Below are positions 1 to 9,435 of a stretch of 32,237 nt of DNA, one piece after another (the stretch's first letter is position 1; each line of letters opens with the position of its first letter). This DNA is from Candidatus Omnitrophota bacterium. Lineage in GTDB: Bacteria > Omnitrophota > Gorgyraeia > Zapsychrales > JAHFFX01. Position numbers and translations under genes: made by a program. The DNA lies in assembly GCA_023247705.1 (NCBI GenBank), contig JAHFFY010000023.1, positions 1-32,237 of the forward strand. Direction: 5' to 3'. The notes under the pieces are model-generated. The model saw nothing but the letters and a program-made list of their open reading frames with translations, ran no database searches and had not been told where the DNA came from.

Positions 1-2112
1 GGCATTGGCAACAGCTGCGCCGAAATAATAATCCGCACTCACTTCCATCGTAATACGGTCGCCCAAACGGTAAGGACCCGTCTTTTCCTTATCCGAGGAA
101 CTCTTAGGTTTAATATTCACCAAAAACTCCGGGAGCTTATATTCTTCCAGACGAAACAGCGTTGAACTTCCCAAATTGACATTCTGATCGGTTGTCCACA
201 ACTCGATACGGTATTCTCCCAAAGGAGCGTTTTCATCTAATATCAATGTATCGGCAAATGAACCGAAATTGTTTAAGGAATAAACCGCTTCCTTCACCTG
301 ATTGCCCCGAGGATCATAAATGCGTGCCTTAATTGGCATTCCCATCGGCGTCGTTAACATCGTTCCGTCATATTGCCGCAAAATCCCTTTGAACGAAACC
401 TCCTCGTTCGGACGGTAAGCCGGCCGGTCGCTGAAGGCATAAAGCCACCAGTTTCCTTTGGAGTTTTGGTAAGAATAATAATAATTTTGAATGAACGCCT
501 GTTTACTTCCCTGGGATGCACACGCAAAAAGCTCATGTTGATTCCCGTAATTTTTGCTGGCCATCGTGGCGTTGAGTGTCACGGTTAGAATCCCGGAATC
601 ATCCGTCTGGCCAGCGCCCTCTTCCCAGCGCCAGTTGCCCTGATCGTCATAATAACGATACTGAAATTTGATCTGGCTCCCTTTCACCGGCGCACCGGAT
701 TTGCTATCGAAGGTGAAAAATACCACCGAGCGTCCAGCCGTTTTAACCATCATCCCCATGTCCGTCACCATGACAAGTTCGTAGGCGATGGTTTCTCCCG
801 ATGAGACGATGAGAAGATAGGTTCCGATCGGTAAAACGCCTTTCTTGTGATCCAATTGTTCCTCCGGCTGGGTCGTTTGCCATTCGGCCAAGCCTTTATT
901 CTCTTCATACCAGATATGTTTGCCTTCATCTTTTAAAACCTTATGAAACGAAAGTTCAACCGGCAGCGACGTATATTTTCTGGAATCGACCAAATTCTTA
1001 AGCAGCATCGAATAATTCTCAACACCATATTCTGAATCCGTCGCCGATTTGCTACGATTCAATTGTAATTCATTCAGCAAATCTAACCGATAGAACGTCA
1101 CACTGGCTTCTTTAATATTGCGCCACCCGAGGCTGAATTGAATTTCCGAATCAGGGAGAAACGTATACCCCACACTCACGCGCAATTGCGCGGTCGTAAT
1201 ATCTTTGATCCGGCTGTTTGAATCATCCACCCAAGGAGAATCGCCAGGCTTAAAGCGCCTCACCAAATCACGATAAACGCCCAACGCTTTTTCCAAATCA
1301 TTCTGTCGTTCATAATATTGGCCTAACTGATAATAGGCATCATCCGTCCATTCCGAAGCAGGATACCACTCAATCAATTCTTTAAAATATTTTTCCGGCA
1401 GCTTTTGTTCTTTGTCGTTGTTATACTGATTCAAAAAGCACATCCCCAACGAATAGGTCGCTTTGGCCTTGTCGGTATCGTCCGTTGCAATTTCGAGAAT
1501 CTCCTTAAAAAGAACGTTCAACCCCTGCGATTGCACTGAACCGGGCATAGCGTTTTCATCTGAAGCCGGGACAATCCCGTTGTAATACCATCCCCAATTT
1601 TGAGCGATAAAATCCGCAAGGGTGAAATTCAATTTAATAAAACGGCCTTTCGCCAGGTCCAGATCCGAGGACCCCGCCCAATAATTCCGCGCATTGTCCA
1701 GCAATGTTTTGATCTGGTTCATATAGCCCCATCGATCTTTGTACAAATAAAATTCGGCCAAGGATTCATTGGCCTCCGCCCACCCAAGGTCGTGGTCTTT
1801 AGATTCTATGATCTCGTTTAAATTTTTTTCAGCCTCAGCGAAGCGGTCGGCTTCCTGTGTCCGCCACGCGCAATCCGCCTGTTTAAATTGATATTCGCGT
1901 TTCTGGTCCTGGGATAAGGTGGGATTGCTTAAAATCTGGATGTACTGATCCAAGGCAAGGCGGTAAGATTTTTCCTGGCGTAACTGGTCAGCGGCGGCAA
2001 CGGTGGGATCGCTGTTATTGGAATAGGCTTGGGGGAAAGGAAAGTCAGAAGAGGCCGTAAAAAGCAGACATAAAAAACCAATACACAGATATTTTTTCAA
2101 GGTATCATTCAT
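1..2112 (-). CDS. Alpha-2-macroglobulin family protein, N-terminal part (signal peptide, helical/TPR-like region, MG domains); continues past the left window edge
   Basis: Manual reverse-strand translation from ATG at 2112 (MNDTLKKYLCIGFLCLLFTASSDFPFPQAYS...) gave an open frame wherever it was checked, and the same frame is open at position 1 (...DRITMEVSADYYFGAAVANA). It contains 'SDRPAYRPNEEVSFKGILRQYDG...MPIKARIYDPRGNQV', typical of bacterial A2M MG2 domains. The ORF track omits it because it has no stop in the window. Confidence 0.85.
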   Translation of the reverse strand, partial: MNDTLKKYLCIGFLCLLFTASSDFPFPQAYSNNSDPTVAAADQLRQEKSYRLALDQYIQILSNPTLSQDQKREYQFKQADCAWRTQEADRFAEAEKNLNEIIESKDHDLGWAEANESLAEFYLYKDRWGYMNQIKTLLDNARNYWAGSSDLDLAKGRFIKLNFTLADFIAQNWGWYYNGIVPASDENAMPGSVQSQGLNVLFKEILEIATDDTDKAKATYSLGMCFLNQYNNDKEQKLPEKYFKELIEWYPASEWTDDAYYQLGQYYERQNDLEKALGVYRDLVRRFKPGDSPWVDDSNSRIKDITTAQLRVSVGYTFLPDSEIQFSLGWRNIKEASVTFYRLDLLNELQLNRSKSATDSEYGVENYSMLLKNLVDSRKYTSLPVELSFHKVLKDEGKHIWYEENKGLAEWQTTQPEEQLDHKKGVLPIGTYLLIVSSGETIAYELVMVTDMGMMVKTAGRSVVFFTFDSKSGAPVKGSQIKFQYRYYDDQGNWRWEEGAGQTDDSGILTVTLNATMASKNYGNQHELFACASQGSKQAFIQNYYYSYQNSKGNWWLYAFSDRPAYRPNEEVSFKGILRQYDGTMLTTPMGMPIKARIYDPRGNQVKEAVYSLNNFGSFADTLILDENAPLGEYRIELWTTDQNVNLGSSTLFRLEEYKLPEFLVNIKPKSSSDKEKTGPYRLGDRITMEVSADYYFGAAVANA

Positions 2113-2202
2113 TCCATATCCCCCATTTGAAAGGTCGAGTGTTTTTACTTGTCTGCTCGTTAAACGTCCGCGAAAAAGGAAAGTTACAATAATCTTACGA
2201 AT

Positions 2203-3276
2203 TTATATCCATTTCCGTGCCTTAAAAAAAGAATACATCGCAAGCGCGCACAGCAACATAATCCCCAGGATAATAAAATACCCCCAATGGGTCTCCAATT
2301 CAGGCATATATTTAAAATTCATCCCATAAATCCCCGCAATAAAAGTCAAAGGGATAAAGATCGTTGAGATAATCGTCAAGAATTTCATAACTTCATTCAT
2401 CCGGTTGCTGATCACCGACATATAGACATCCAACATCCCGGAAAGCATATCGCGAAAAGTTTCCACGGTATCGATGACCTGAATGGAATGGTCATAGGCG
2501 TCTCTTAAAAAAATATTGGTGGGTTTACGGATCAATTGGGATTCGGTCCGCAATAAGCCGCTAATGACTTCCCGCAGCGGCCAAATGGCTTTATGTAAAA
2601 ACAACATGTCTCTTTTTAAAGCGTGAATCTTGCGGAACGTCGCAATGTCGGCGTCCGCCATCAATTCGGTCTCGATCAAATCAATCTCTTCGGCCAGACT
2701 TTCCAGGGCCAGAAAATAGTTATCGACAATCGTATCAATCAGGGCATAGGCGAGGTAATCCGCCCCCATTTTTCTGATCCGGCCTTTGTCATTGCGGATC
2801 CGGTCGCGGATGGGGTTGAAAATATCTCCACCAGATGATTCCTGAAACGAAATCACATAGTTCTGCCCTACAATTAAACTGACATGCTCGGATCGAATAT
2901 CCTGCGATTGATCATCGCTGTAAAGCATCTTGACCACGATAAAAAGATAATCCTCATAATCATCCAACTTTGGTCTTTGTTCGGTATTGACAATATCTTC
3001 CAAGACCAACGGATGAATTTCAAAATGGGAATCAATCTGTTCAATAATCTGGGTGTCTTCGAGGCCATCGATGTTAATCCAGGTGACGGATGGTTTGTCT
3101 TTAAACGGATAACACTCTTCCACGGTTTTCAATTCCTTTTCCTGATATTTTTTCTCGTCATAATCGAACAGTGTTATTCGGACCTTATCCGTTTTCTGCT
3201 GGCCGACGAAAACGACCTCCCCCGGAGGCAAGCCGACCGTTGCGGAACGTTTTTTGATGGATTTCTTCATCTGCAC
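2203..3276 (-). CDS. corA: CorA-type magnesium/cobalt transporter
   Basis: 357 aa; C-terminal 'FIAGIYGMNFKYMPELETHWGYFIILGIMLL' with the GMN motif and two TM helices; CorA-like cytoplasmic N-domain. Confidence 0.95.
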   Translation of the reverse strand: MQMKKSIKKRSATVGLPPGEVVFVGQQKTDKVRITLFDYDEKKYQEKELKTVEECYPFKDKPSVTWINIDGLEDTQIIEQIDSHFEIHPLVLEDIVNTEQRPKLDDYEDYLFIVVKMLYSDDQSQDIRSEHVSLIVGQNYVISFQESSGGDIFNPIRDRIRNDKGRIRKMGADYLAYALIDTIVDNYFLALESLAEEIDLIETELMADADIATFRKIHALKRDMLFLHKAIWPLREVISGLLRTESQLIRKPTNIFLRDAYDHSIQVIDTVETFRDMLSGMLDVYMSVISNRMNEVMKFLTIISTIFIPLTFIAGIYGMNFKYMPELETHWGYFIILGIMLLCALAMYSFFKARKWI

Positions 3277-3292
3277 CCCTTGAGGGATTAAC

Positions 3293-3379
3293 TATTCTCC
3301 TTCGCAAAAGTAATAGGAACAGCAGTGTTTGCTGCTAAGCAACACTGGAAAGTTCTATTGCTTTTGCGAAGCAGAATAA
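3293..3379. repeat. Dispersed palindromic intergenic element, copy A
   Basis: Imperfect inverted repeat TATTCTCCTTCGCAAAAGTAATAGGAACAGCAGTGTT...AACACTGGAAAGTTCTATTGCTTTTGCGAAGCAGAATA; the same sequence recurs inverted at 7832-7953. Confidence 0.8.
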
Positions 3380-3389
3380 TTCCGAAAAT

Positions 3390-3584
3390 TTAGAACAGCC
3401 TCTTTGACTTGGCTAATGCATATCCTGCAATTCCTCCCAGGATGAACGAAAACAACAGGAGAATAATGCGTGACATGCTGACTTTCCAAAAAAATAATTG
3501 AATACTGACGACCTGGGTGTTTTGAAAGAGAACAATCAAAAATAAGATAATGAGAAGATAGAGGACAAAGTCTTTTGATCTCAT
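3390..3584 (-). CDS. LapA-domain (DUF1049-like) small membrane protein
   Basis: 64 aa, two TM helices, 'LFQNTQVVSIQLFFWKVSMSRIILLLFSFILGGIAGYAL' pattern typical of LapA/YciS-like proteins. Confidence 0.7.
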   Translation of the reverse strand: MRSKDFVLYLLIILFLIVLFQNTQVVSIQLFFWKVSMSRIILLLFSFILGGIAGYALAKSKRLF

Positions 3585-3641
3585 GTTCAGGGGAAACGAA
3601 ATATTGGTTTAGGATTCAACTCGAAGGTAATATAGCATAAA

Positions 3642-4700
3642 TTAAAATTTTGTTTTATATTTTAACAAAATTTTATCGTCCTTCTGGGGAGAATCGGCGG
3701 GGGTTGTCGTTGCGGGGGTGTTTTGCAAATTTTTTTCGACATCAATCGAGACGCTATCAGAAAGATTAACTGCTCCTTCTAATTTATGATTTGTCGCTTG
3801 GACTTCCGGCGTTTGGGTTTGTTCTATTTTATAGCCGATTTTCGCTTTATCCGTGAGGCTTTTTCTCACACCGAACCCTTTGGTTGTCTTGTCAAATTGC
3901 AGACTGAAATCTTTTATGCTAAATTGATCGGCAAACTTCTGGCCATCTCCTCCAAAAACAAAAAAATCGATCATATCCTTAACGGCATCGGTGGATATCT
4001 GTTTCTGGTTAAACGACTCCTGTGTTGAGGTCCAGCTCTTTCCGGTCGCAAGCATCAAAAATAAATTCGGTTCCGGTAAGGGCGGATCGGAGGATAAACG
4101 CACTTCGGGATTCTCTTTCGTTCCCTGGACAATGATATTAATTTGAATTTTATCAACAACACAATGACCAGCAAGATTGAGCGCAGTATCGCCGGGAGTA
4201 CCTCGAATGAATACACTACTCGGCAAAACTTTGATTTTGGTATTCCGCACCAGCAACATTCCATCATGCAAGGAAATACTTCCATAAAGTTTATGATTTT
4301 TCGAGATCCCTTTAAGTTTTAAATTCAATTTTCCCGGGGACGATAACAATTCCCAATCTTGTCTGGTTAATTTTTCGATTAAAAATGATCCGAGACATTC
4401 CGGGCTATAAACCGGGCCGCTGAGATTCAGATCCACATCGGACAATACTCCAGAAATTTCTTTGATCTTGCTTTTAATAAGCGTGATCGATAAAAATTCC
4501 TTTACATTGACATTCTTCGAGAAGACATTAAAATGAATCATCCCCTCTTTGATCGTTCCATTCAAAACGATCGGTTCCGAATAGGGCAAAATCAACCGGC
4601 CGTTCTCAACGTCCATATCCAATTCTTTAAAATCAAACGAAAAACGATGGAGCGTTAAGCCTTGGATTTTGATAACACTCCCGTTGGGGAATCCGGGCAA
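3642..4700 (-). CDS. TamB/AsmA-like (DUF490-type) C-terminal domain protein; true N-terminus lies upstream of the annotated TTG start
   Basis: 'NPEVRLSSDPPLPEPNLFLMLATGKSW' and the terminal beta pattern '...LEGAVNLSDSVSIDVEKN...ILLKYKTKF' resemble TamB C-terminal regions. The frame stays open upstream to 5057 and encodes a TM segment 'SWIILVVSAVLLIDGASYFLFYTSGGARWVTREVLRRYF'. Confidence 0.7.
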   Translation of the reverse strand: MPGFPNGSVIKIQGLTLHRFSFDFKELDMDVENGRLILPYSEPIVLNGTIKEGMIHFNVFSKNVNVKEFLSITLIKSKIKEISGVLSDVDLNLSGPVYSPECLGSFLIEKLTRQDWELLSSPGKLNLKLKGISKNHKLYGSISLHDGMLLVRNTKIKVLPSSVFIRGTPGDTALNLAGHCVVDKIQINIIVQGTKENPEVRLSSDPPLPEPNLFLMLATGKSWTSTQESFNQKQISTDAVKDMIDFFVFGGDGQKFADQFSIKDFSLQFDKTTKGFGVRKSLTDKAKIGYKIEQTQTPEVQATNHKLEGAVNLSDSVSIDVEKNLQNTPATTTPADSPQKDDKILLKYKTKF

Positions 4701-4971
4701 ATCCGTTATTTCAATATTCCGGTAAGAAACTTCATTATGTAACGTGCCTTTAGTATCACCAATCTGATAATGTGCTGACTTAAAATAACGGCGTAAGACC
4801 TCGCGGGTGACCCATCTGGCGCCTCCGGAAGTATAAAAAAGAAAATAACTAGCTCCATCAATCAGGAGGACTGCCGAGACAACTAAAATAATCCAAGAAT
4901 ATTTTTCGTTTTGATCACTGTGGATTAACTCGTTTGTACTTTCATGACAGGGACCACAGCCAGCATCAGTT

Positions 4972-5559
4972 TTAATTCGAGAAAGATTTAATCGTATCCC
5001 GCAGATGGGAGATATCGGTTGTGATAATAAAACTATCTTTATGTAAATTTTTGAAAGTTAATAAATATTGATCTGCTTCTTCTTTGGTATCAAACCGTCC
5101 AACGCAAACCCTAAACCAAATCCCTTTATCCTTGAGATCTTTGCTGAAGAAATACGCCGGATGGCCGGCTTTACGAAGTCCATCGACCGCTTTCTGCGCC
5201 GATGGTTTGTCCTGGACCGAATAAACTTGGATGGTAAACGGTTTCTTCGATTCAGCTAGTTTCTCCGATGGGATCAAGTGCGAAAGTTGAGCGTTCTCAG
5301 CGGAATTCGCCGCACCGTTCATCAGGTTGCCTGGATCTTGTGTCCCTCCCGTCTCACCGGTGAGCGAAGCGGTTGTGGTATCCGAATTCTGTCGATCCGT
5401 CGTTTCGTTGGTCGTTGATTCAGACTGGCTCAGGGATTCATTGGAGGGATTATTCTGTGTTTTGACCGTCATAAAAATAATCAGAACGACACCAACGAGG
5501 AGTAAAATCGGCCAGCCGTTGCTGAGATTGAATCGATTGCTTCCGGGATCTTGGGGCAT
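4972..5559 (-). CDS. SPOR-domain membrane protein (peptidoglycan-binding)
   Basis: N-terminal TM 'GWPILLLVGVVLIIFMTV', low-complexity linker, C-terminal SPOR: 'KPFTIQVYSVQDKPSAQKAVDGLRKAGHPAYF...WFRVCVGRFDTKEEADQYL'. Confidence 0.9.
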   Translation of the reverse strand: MPQDPGSNRFNLSNGWPILLLVGVVLIIFMTVKTQNNPSNESLSQSESTTNETTDRQNSDTTTASLTGETGGTQDPGNLMNGAANSAENAQLSHLIPSEKLAESKKPFTIQVYSVQDKPSAQKAVDGLRKAGHPAYFFSKDLKDKGIWFRVCVGRFDTKEEADQYLLTFKNLHKDSFIITTDISHLRDTIKSFSN

Positions 5560-5671
5560 GGGACCTCACTTTGTTGTTATGAATTGACTTACAGAATATT
5601 CTTAACAGTTACCAATTATACTAAAGAAATAATTGTCTGCCTAAAAATTTTCCCTAAATAAACATCTCTGC

Positions 5672-5866
5672 TCAGGACTTCGGCTGTCTGGAGAGCATTA
5701 AGGCTTCTAGTCTTTCCAGTCGAGTTGAAATCTGCTGCAAAAAAGTAATAATAATCGCGTGAGTATACTGCGCGTCGATTCCGACCGGAGAATTCTGGAC
5801 GCTGATTTTTTCAACAATCTCTTTATATTCACTCTTAGTTTTCTTAATTGGATCTGTAAATTCCAT
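5672..5866 (-). CDS. Small hypothetical protein (64 aa)
   Basis: Good Shine-Dalgarno (AAGGAGGGCGTGCC-ATG) upstream of 5866; compact helical protein in the gene row. Confidence 0.6.
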   Translation of the reverse strand: MEFTDPIKKTKSEYKEIVEKISVQNSPVGIDAQYTHAIIITFLQQISTRLERLEALMLSRQPKS

Positions 5867-5885
5867 GGCACGCCCTCCTTTAATA

Positions 5886-6467
5886 TCAAAATAACTGGAT
5901 CACCTGGCTAATCCCTTTTCGAATCATCATAACCGCGATCGCCGCCAAAAGCAACGCCATGACTTTGGACAAAGCCCTAGCGCCTCCTTCCCCGATCAGC
6001 TTGATTAACGAATCAGAAAATAAAAAGATCACCCCAACTAATAGAATATTGATCAAAATCGAAGCAATCGTGGCGGACATCCCGTATTGAGTAAGCATGA
6101 TAATAGACGTGGTCAAGACCGCGGGACCTACCAGAAGAGGCGTGCCGAGAGGAACTGCGCCCAAATCTGTAGAGGAAATATAGTTGTCTTTTCCAGAGGA
6201 CAACAAATCCATGACAGCGATACAAAACAAAACCAATCCCCCGGCGATCATAAAGTCTCCCATCGTGACCCCCAAAATTTTAAATATCACCCGGCCTAAG
6301 AAGATAAAACCGATCGACAAGCAGGTCGCCGTTAACATCGTTTCGCCAATGACCCGCCGCTTGGTTGATTTATCTAAAGATTGCGTCAAGGCAATAAAAA
6401 TCGGCAAGAGCCCGACCGGATCGACCGCCACGAAAATCGGGATGAAAGCCAAGAAAAAATTTTCCAT
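5886..6467 (-). CDS. MarC family integral membrane protein
   Basis: 193 aa: 'FIPIFVAVDPVGLLPIFIALT...GDFMIAGGLVLFCIAVMDLL...VPLGTPLLVGPAVLTTSIIML'. Confidence 0.92.
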   Translation of the reverse strand: MENFFLAFIPIFVAVDPVGLLPIFIALTQSLDKSTKRRVIGETMLTATCLSIGFIFLGRVIFKILGVTMGDFMIAGGLVLFCIAVMDLLSSGKDNYISSTDLGAVPLGTPLLVGPAVLTTSIIMLTQYGMSATIASILINILLVGVIFLFSDSLIKLIGEGGARALSKVMALLLAAIAVMMIRKGISQVIQLF

Positions 6468-6489
6468 AATTCTCCCTCTCTTTCAAAAT

Positions 6490-7818
6490 TTACTGTAAAT
6501 TCTCGTATTGAATTGTTTTTCTCTCAACGCCTAAAATCGGTTTTACCCCCAGCATGCTGCAAAACAATTCATTACTTTTCACCGTTGGTACGGCTCTCAC
6601 TTCCTTCAATGGCAAAGGCAGCAGCGTTGCCATAATCAACCGTAAACAAGAAGACAATAAAAAAAGGCTCAAAATTTTGTAACCGAACAACTCCGGCAAT
6701 CTCGAGACAATGAATCCGCCGATTAACGCGCCAAAGGCAAGCGCGAGTCCGTTTAATAGATTGAAATAAGCGATGCATCGCGTCCTTTTTGGAGGGGAAA
6801 CGGCGTCATAAATAAAGTTAGATGCGCAAAGATTGAATCCGGCCCAAGCAAAACCAGAAACGATTTGAGTGAAAAAAAGAAAAAAAGGATTCCGATTAAT
6901 GATCCAGAACACCGGCAGAATGGATATAATCGGGGCCGTGAATTTCATCACCTTAAGATTTCCGACTCGGTCGGCGAGTCTTCCCCATCGGCTGCTCAAT
7001 AAATAAACAGTCAAGGTCGCGGTCACGGTAATCAAAGAATACAATAAATAACTAAAATGCAAATCCCTCAACATAAAAACAGAAAAATGCGGCGCGGCTA
7101 GATTAACGGAAAAACTTAAAAACGAAACGAACAATACAAACCTGGCAAAATTGCTTTCCTTGATCCTGGCTAAAAACTGATATAACGTAAACTGTTCTTC
7201 TTTTTTCTGGATCAATGCCGGCTCATACATGCGCCGCAGAAAATTCCACGATATCAAACGGAAGATACAAGCACTCAAGAAGATCAGCGCGAAGCCATGA
7301 AAAACGTTGACCGATTTCATATGCTGTAGAATGACTCCGGCCAGGAATGAACTCCCAACGATGATGCAGCCCAAAATCCTGTTTCTCCACCCGAAATATT
7401 CCCCTCGTTTATGTTCCGGGACTAAATCCGACATTAAACTCCCCCAAGCCGGAACCGGAAAAGCACCCAGAGTGGCGAATAAAGTGACAAAACAAATCAA
7501 CAAAACCGGAGAACCTTTTTGAAACCAAGCAAGCATCGCGATCGGAAGCAACGTCACCGCTTGCAAAAATACAAAGATGTTCATCACAGGTTTTCTTGAT
7601 CCGGCTTTGATCGTGGCCTCAGCGCTTTTTAATTGAACAATCGCCGAAAAAAAATTCGGGACAGCGCTTAAAATACCCACCTGACTTGCGGTCCCTCCCA
7701 ACACCAGCAAGAAAGGAATAAAATAATCCTGCGTAAACCCCATCATGGCGCTGGCAAAAATCCCATCCTTAAACGAAACGTTTAAACTCTGCTCGATTTT
7801 TTGATTTTCTGAATTCAT
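6490..7818 (-). CDS. Major facilitator superfamily transporter
   Basis: 442 aa, about 12 TM, MFS-like loop motif 'RWGRLADRVGN'. Confidence 0.88.
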   Translation of the reverse strand: MNSENQKIEQSLNVSFKDGIFASAMMGFTQDYFIPFLLVLGGTASQVGILSAVPNFFSAIVQLKSAEATIKAGSRKPVMNIFVFLQAVTLLPIAMLAWFQKGSPVLLICFVTLFATLGAFPVPAWGSLMSDLVPEHKRGEYFGWRNRILGCIIVGSSFLAGVILQHMKSVNVFHGFALIFLSACIFRLISWNFLRRMYEPALIQKKEEQFTLYQFLARIKESNFARFVLFVSFLSFSVNLAAPHFSVFMLRDLHFSYLLYSLITVTATLTVYLLSSRWGRLADRVGNLKVMKFTAPIISILPVFWIINRNPFFLFFTQIVSGFAWAGFNLCASNFIYDAVSPPKRTRCIAYFNLLNGLALAFGALIGGFIVSRLPELFGYKILSLFLLSSCLRLIMATLLPLPLKEVRAVPTVKSNELFCSMLGVKPILGVERKTIQYENLQ

Positions 7819-7831
7819 GTTCTTTAAAACC

Positions 7832-7953
7832 TACTCTGCTTCGCAAAACCAATAGAGCTTTCCAGGGTTGCTTCGCAGCAATATTCTCCAAGCAGAATAA
7901 TTACTGCGAAGCAAACACTGCTGTTTTTATTATTTTTGCGAAGGAAAATAATT
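7832..7953. repeat. Dispersed palindromic intergenic element, copy B (inverted relative to copy A, with an internal extra palindrome)
   Basis: TACTCTGCTTCGCAAAACCAATAGAGCTTTCCAGGGTTGCTTCGCAGCAA[TATTCTCCAAGCAGAATAATTACTGCGAAGCA]AACACTGCTGTTTTTATTATTTTTGCGAAGGAAAATAATTG aligns to the reverse complement of 3293-3379 with about 32 bp of extra central sequence. Confidence 0.78.
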
Positions 7954-7979
7954 GGGCGATATCATAACTCTCGTTACGA

Positions 7980-8702
7980 TCACTGATTTTCGGAGATCGT
8001 TAAAAGCTCAAACACTTTAGGAAAAATTTCATTTTCCCATACCGCATATTCTTTAGCAGAAGGATGTAAACCATCTCGGGCAATCAAGGTTGGATCTTGG
8101 CCCATCTGCTTAGAAACAGGATACAGATCAATCACGACCAAATTTCTTGCTTTCGCTTCTTCCTGGATCACTGCGTTGAATTTCTGGAGCTTTCCGGCAA
8201 AATCCTGACCGTTTGAAAAAGCACGACCTTGGGGCGTCATCAAAAAATCTGGAATTGTCAGAATGACCAGCCGGTTATGCTGAGGCAATTCCGACAACAT
8301 CCGGTCCATGAGAGATTGCAGGTGTTTCCTAAAAATATTAATATCCTGTCCTCTGACCAGATCATTCACGCCGATCATTAAAGTCGCGAAATTCGGTTTC
8401 GCCGATTTGAATACCGGAAGTTCTAATATCATCGCTTCCTGGATCGACCAGCCAGCTCTGGCCGGATTTTCAATAAGAGTGATATTCACTCCCTTCGAAC
8501 GCAAATGTTCAACTAACAACGCCGGCCAGGACTGCGCTTCGGTAGCTCCTGTTCCAATTGTATAAGAATCTCCAATGGGAACATAACGAATTTCTGTTTT
8601 TTTACTTTGCTTAACATCAAGCGCTTTTGTCATCTTGGGGGAGAAGAAAATGATCACCGCAACAGTTATGAATATTTTAATGAGGAATATTTTCCTATTC
8701 AT
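7980..8702 (-). CDS. SGNH/GDSL hydrolase (TesA/lysophospholipase L1-like), exported
   Basis: Signal peptide; 'YVPIGDSYTIGTGA' (block I Ser), 'LMIGVNDL' (block III), 'DGLHPSAKEY' (block V Asp-His). Confidence 0.92.
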   Translation of the reverse strand: MNRKIFLIKIFITVAVIIFFSPKMTKALDVKQSKKTEIRYVPIGDSYTIGTGATEAQSWPALLVEHLRSKGVNITLIENPARAGWSIQEAMILELPVFKSAKPNFATLMIGVNDLVRGQDINIFRKHLQSLMDRMLSELPQHNRLVILTIPDFLMTPQGRAFSNGQDFAGKLQKFNAVIQEEAKARNLVVIDLYPVSKQMGQDPTLIARDGLHPSAKEYAVWENEIFPKVFELLTISENQ

Positions 8703-8904
8703 AACTTAAAAGGCGGGTAAATAAAACTAAGGTTTGCTTAAACATCACGCGTGGATAATTCGTCACCTCTGGGCCATCCCACCATCAGCCGAATAGAAGC
8801 GCTAGACAGATCTTATAAATGAATATCTCTCAGGATAAGCGCTGATCCTTAAGATAGGAAAACATTTCGACACAAAAAGTCCCCGAAAGATAAATCGCAA
8901 AAAA

Positions 8905-9435
8905 TTAATCGGAAACACTTTGCGTTGCGTGTTCGGAATTCGACGGGATATTTTCGTTTTGAATCGCCTCGGGAGTTGAGACTGAAGAAATTAAATAAGT
9001 TTTTAGTTTTTCCCAGGTTTTAGGCCCCACTTTGCCATCAATTTTTAAATTATTTTTGGTCTGAAAATCTTCGATCGCCTTTTTAGTTTTCGGTCCTAAT
9101 GCGCCGTCAATCTTCCCTTGATATAAATTAGCGCTTTTCAATGCTTGCTGAATGTCCTGGATCGAAGGTTTATCTATAATATTCAGTGCAGCAGCCGGTT
9201 CCTGATCTGTCATCGCCATTTGCGTATCTGGCAAAGCTGTCGTGGGGGCTTCCGTACTTTGTGTAATCTCGGTCGGGGATTCAGTGTTTTGTTGCGGGGT
9301 GGCATTGTCAATCTCTTTAAAAAACTCCGTTGATTCTGACAAATGTTGCTGCGGTTCAGACTTTTTCTCACAGGCACTTAATCCGAACAAAAGGATCACG
9401 ATGATAAAACTCAATTTCTTCATTTGGAAGTTCAT
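8905..9435 (-). CDS. Lipoprotein with C-terminal peptidoglycan-binding domain (PG_binding_1)
   Basis: Lipobox 'LFGLSAC'; 'IQQALKSANLYQGKIDGALGPKTKKAIEDFQTKNNLKIDGKVGPKTWEKLKTYL'. Confidence 0.9.
   Translation of the reverse strand: MNFQMKKLSFIIVILLFGLSACEKKSEPQQHLSESTEFFKEIDNATPQQNTESPTEITQSTEAPTTALPDTQMAMTDQEPAAALNIIDKPSIQDIQQALKSANLYQGKIDGALGPKTKKAIEDFQTKNNLKIDGKVGPKTWEKLKTYLISSVSTPEAIQNENIPSNSEHATQSVSD

Noticed and set aside
2884-3291. 135-aa plus-strand ORF opposite corA
   Set aside because: Fully antisense to a confident corA gene; no motifs and no gene-like composition.
8836-8853. AGGATAAGCGCTGATCCT near-palindrome
   Set aside because: Short, with internal mismatches and no clear promoter or gene context; compatible with chance.
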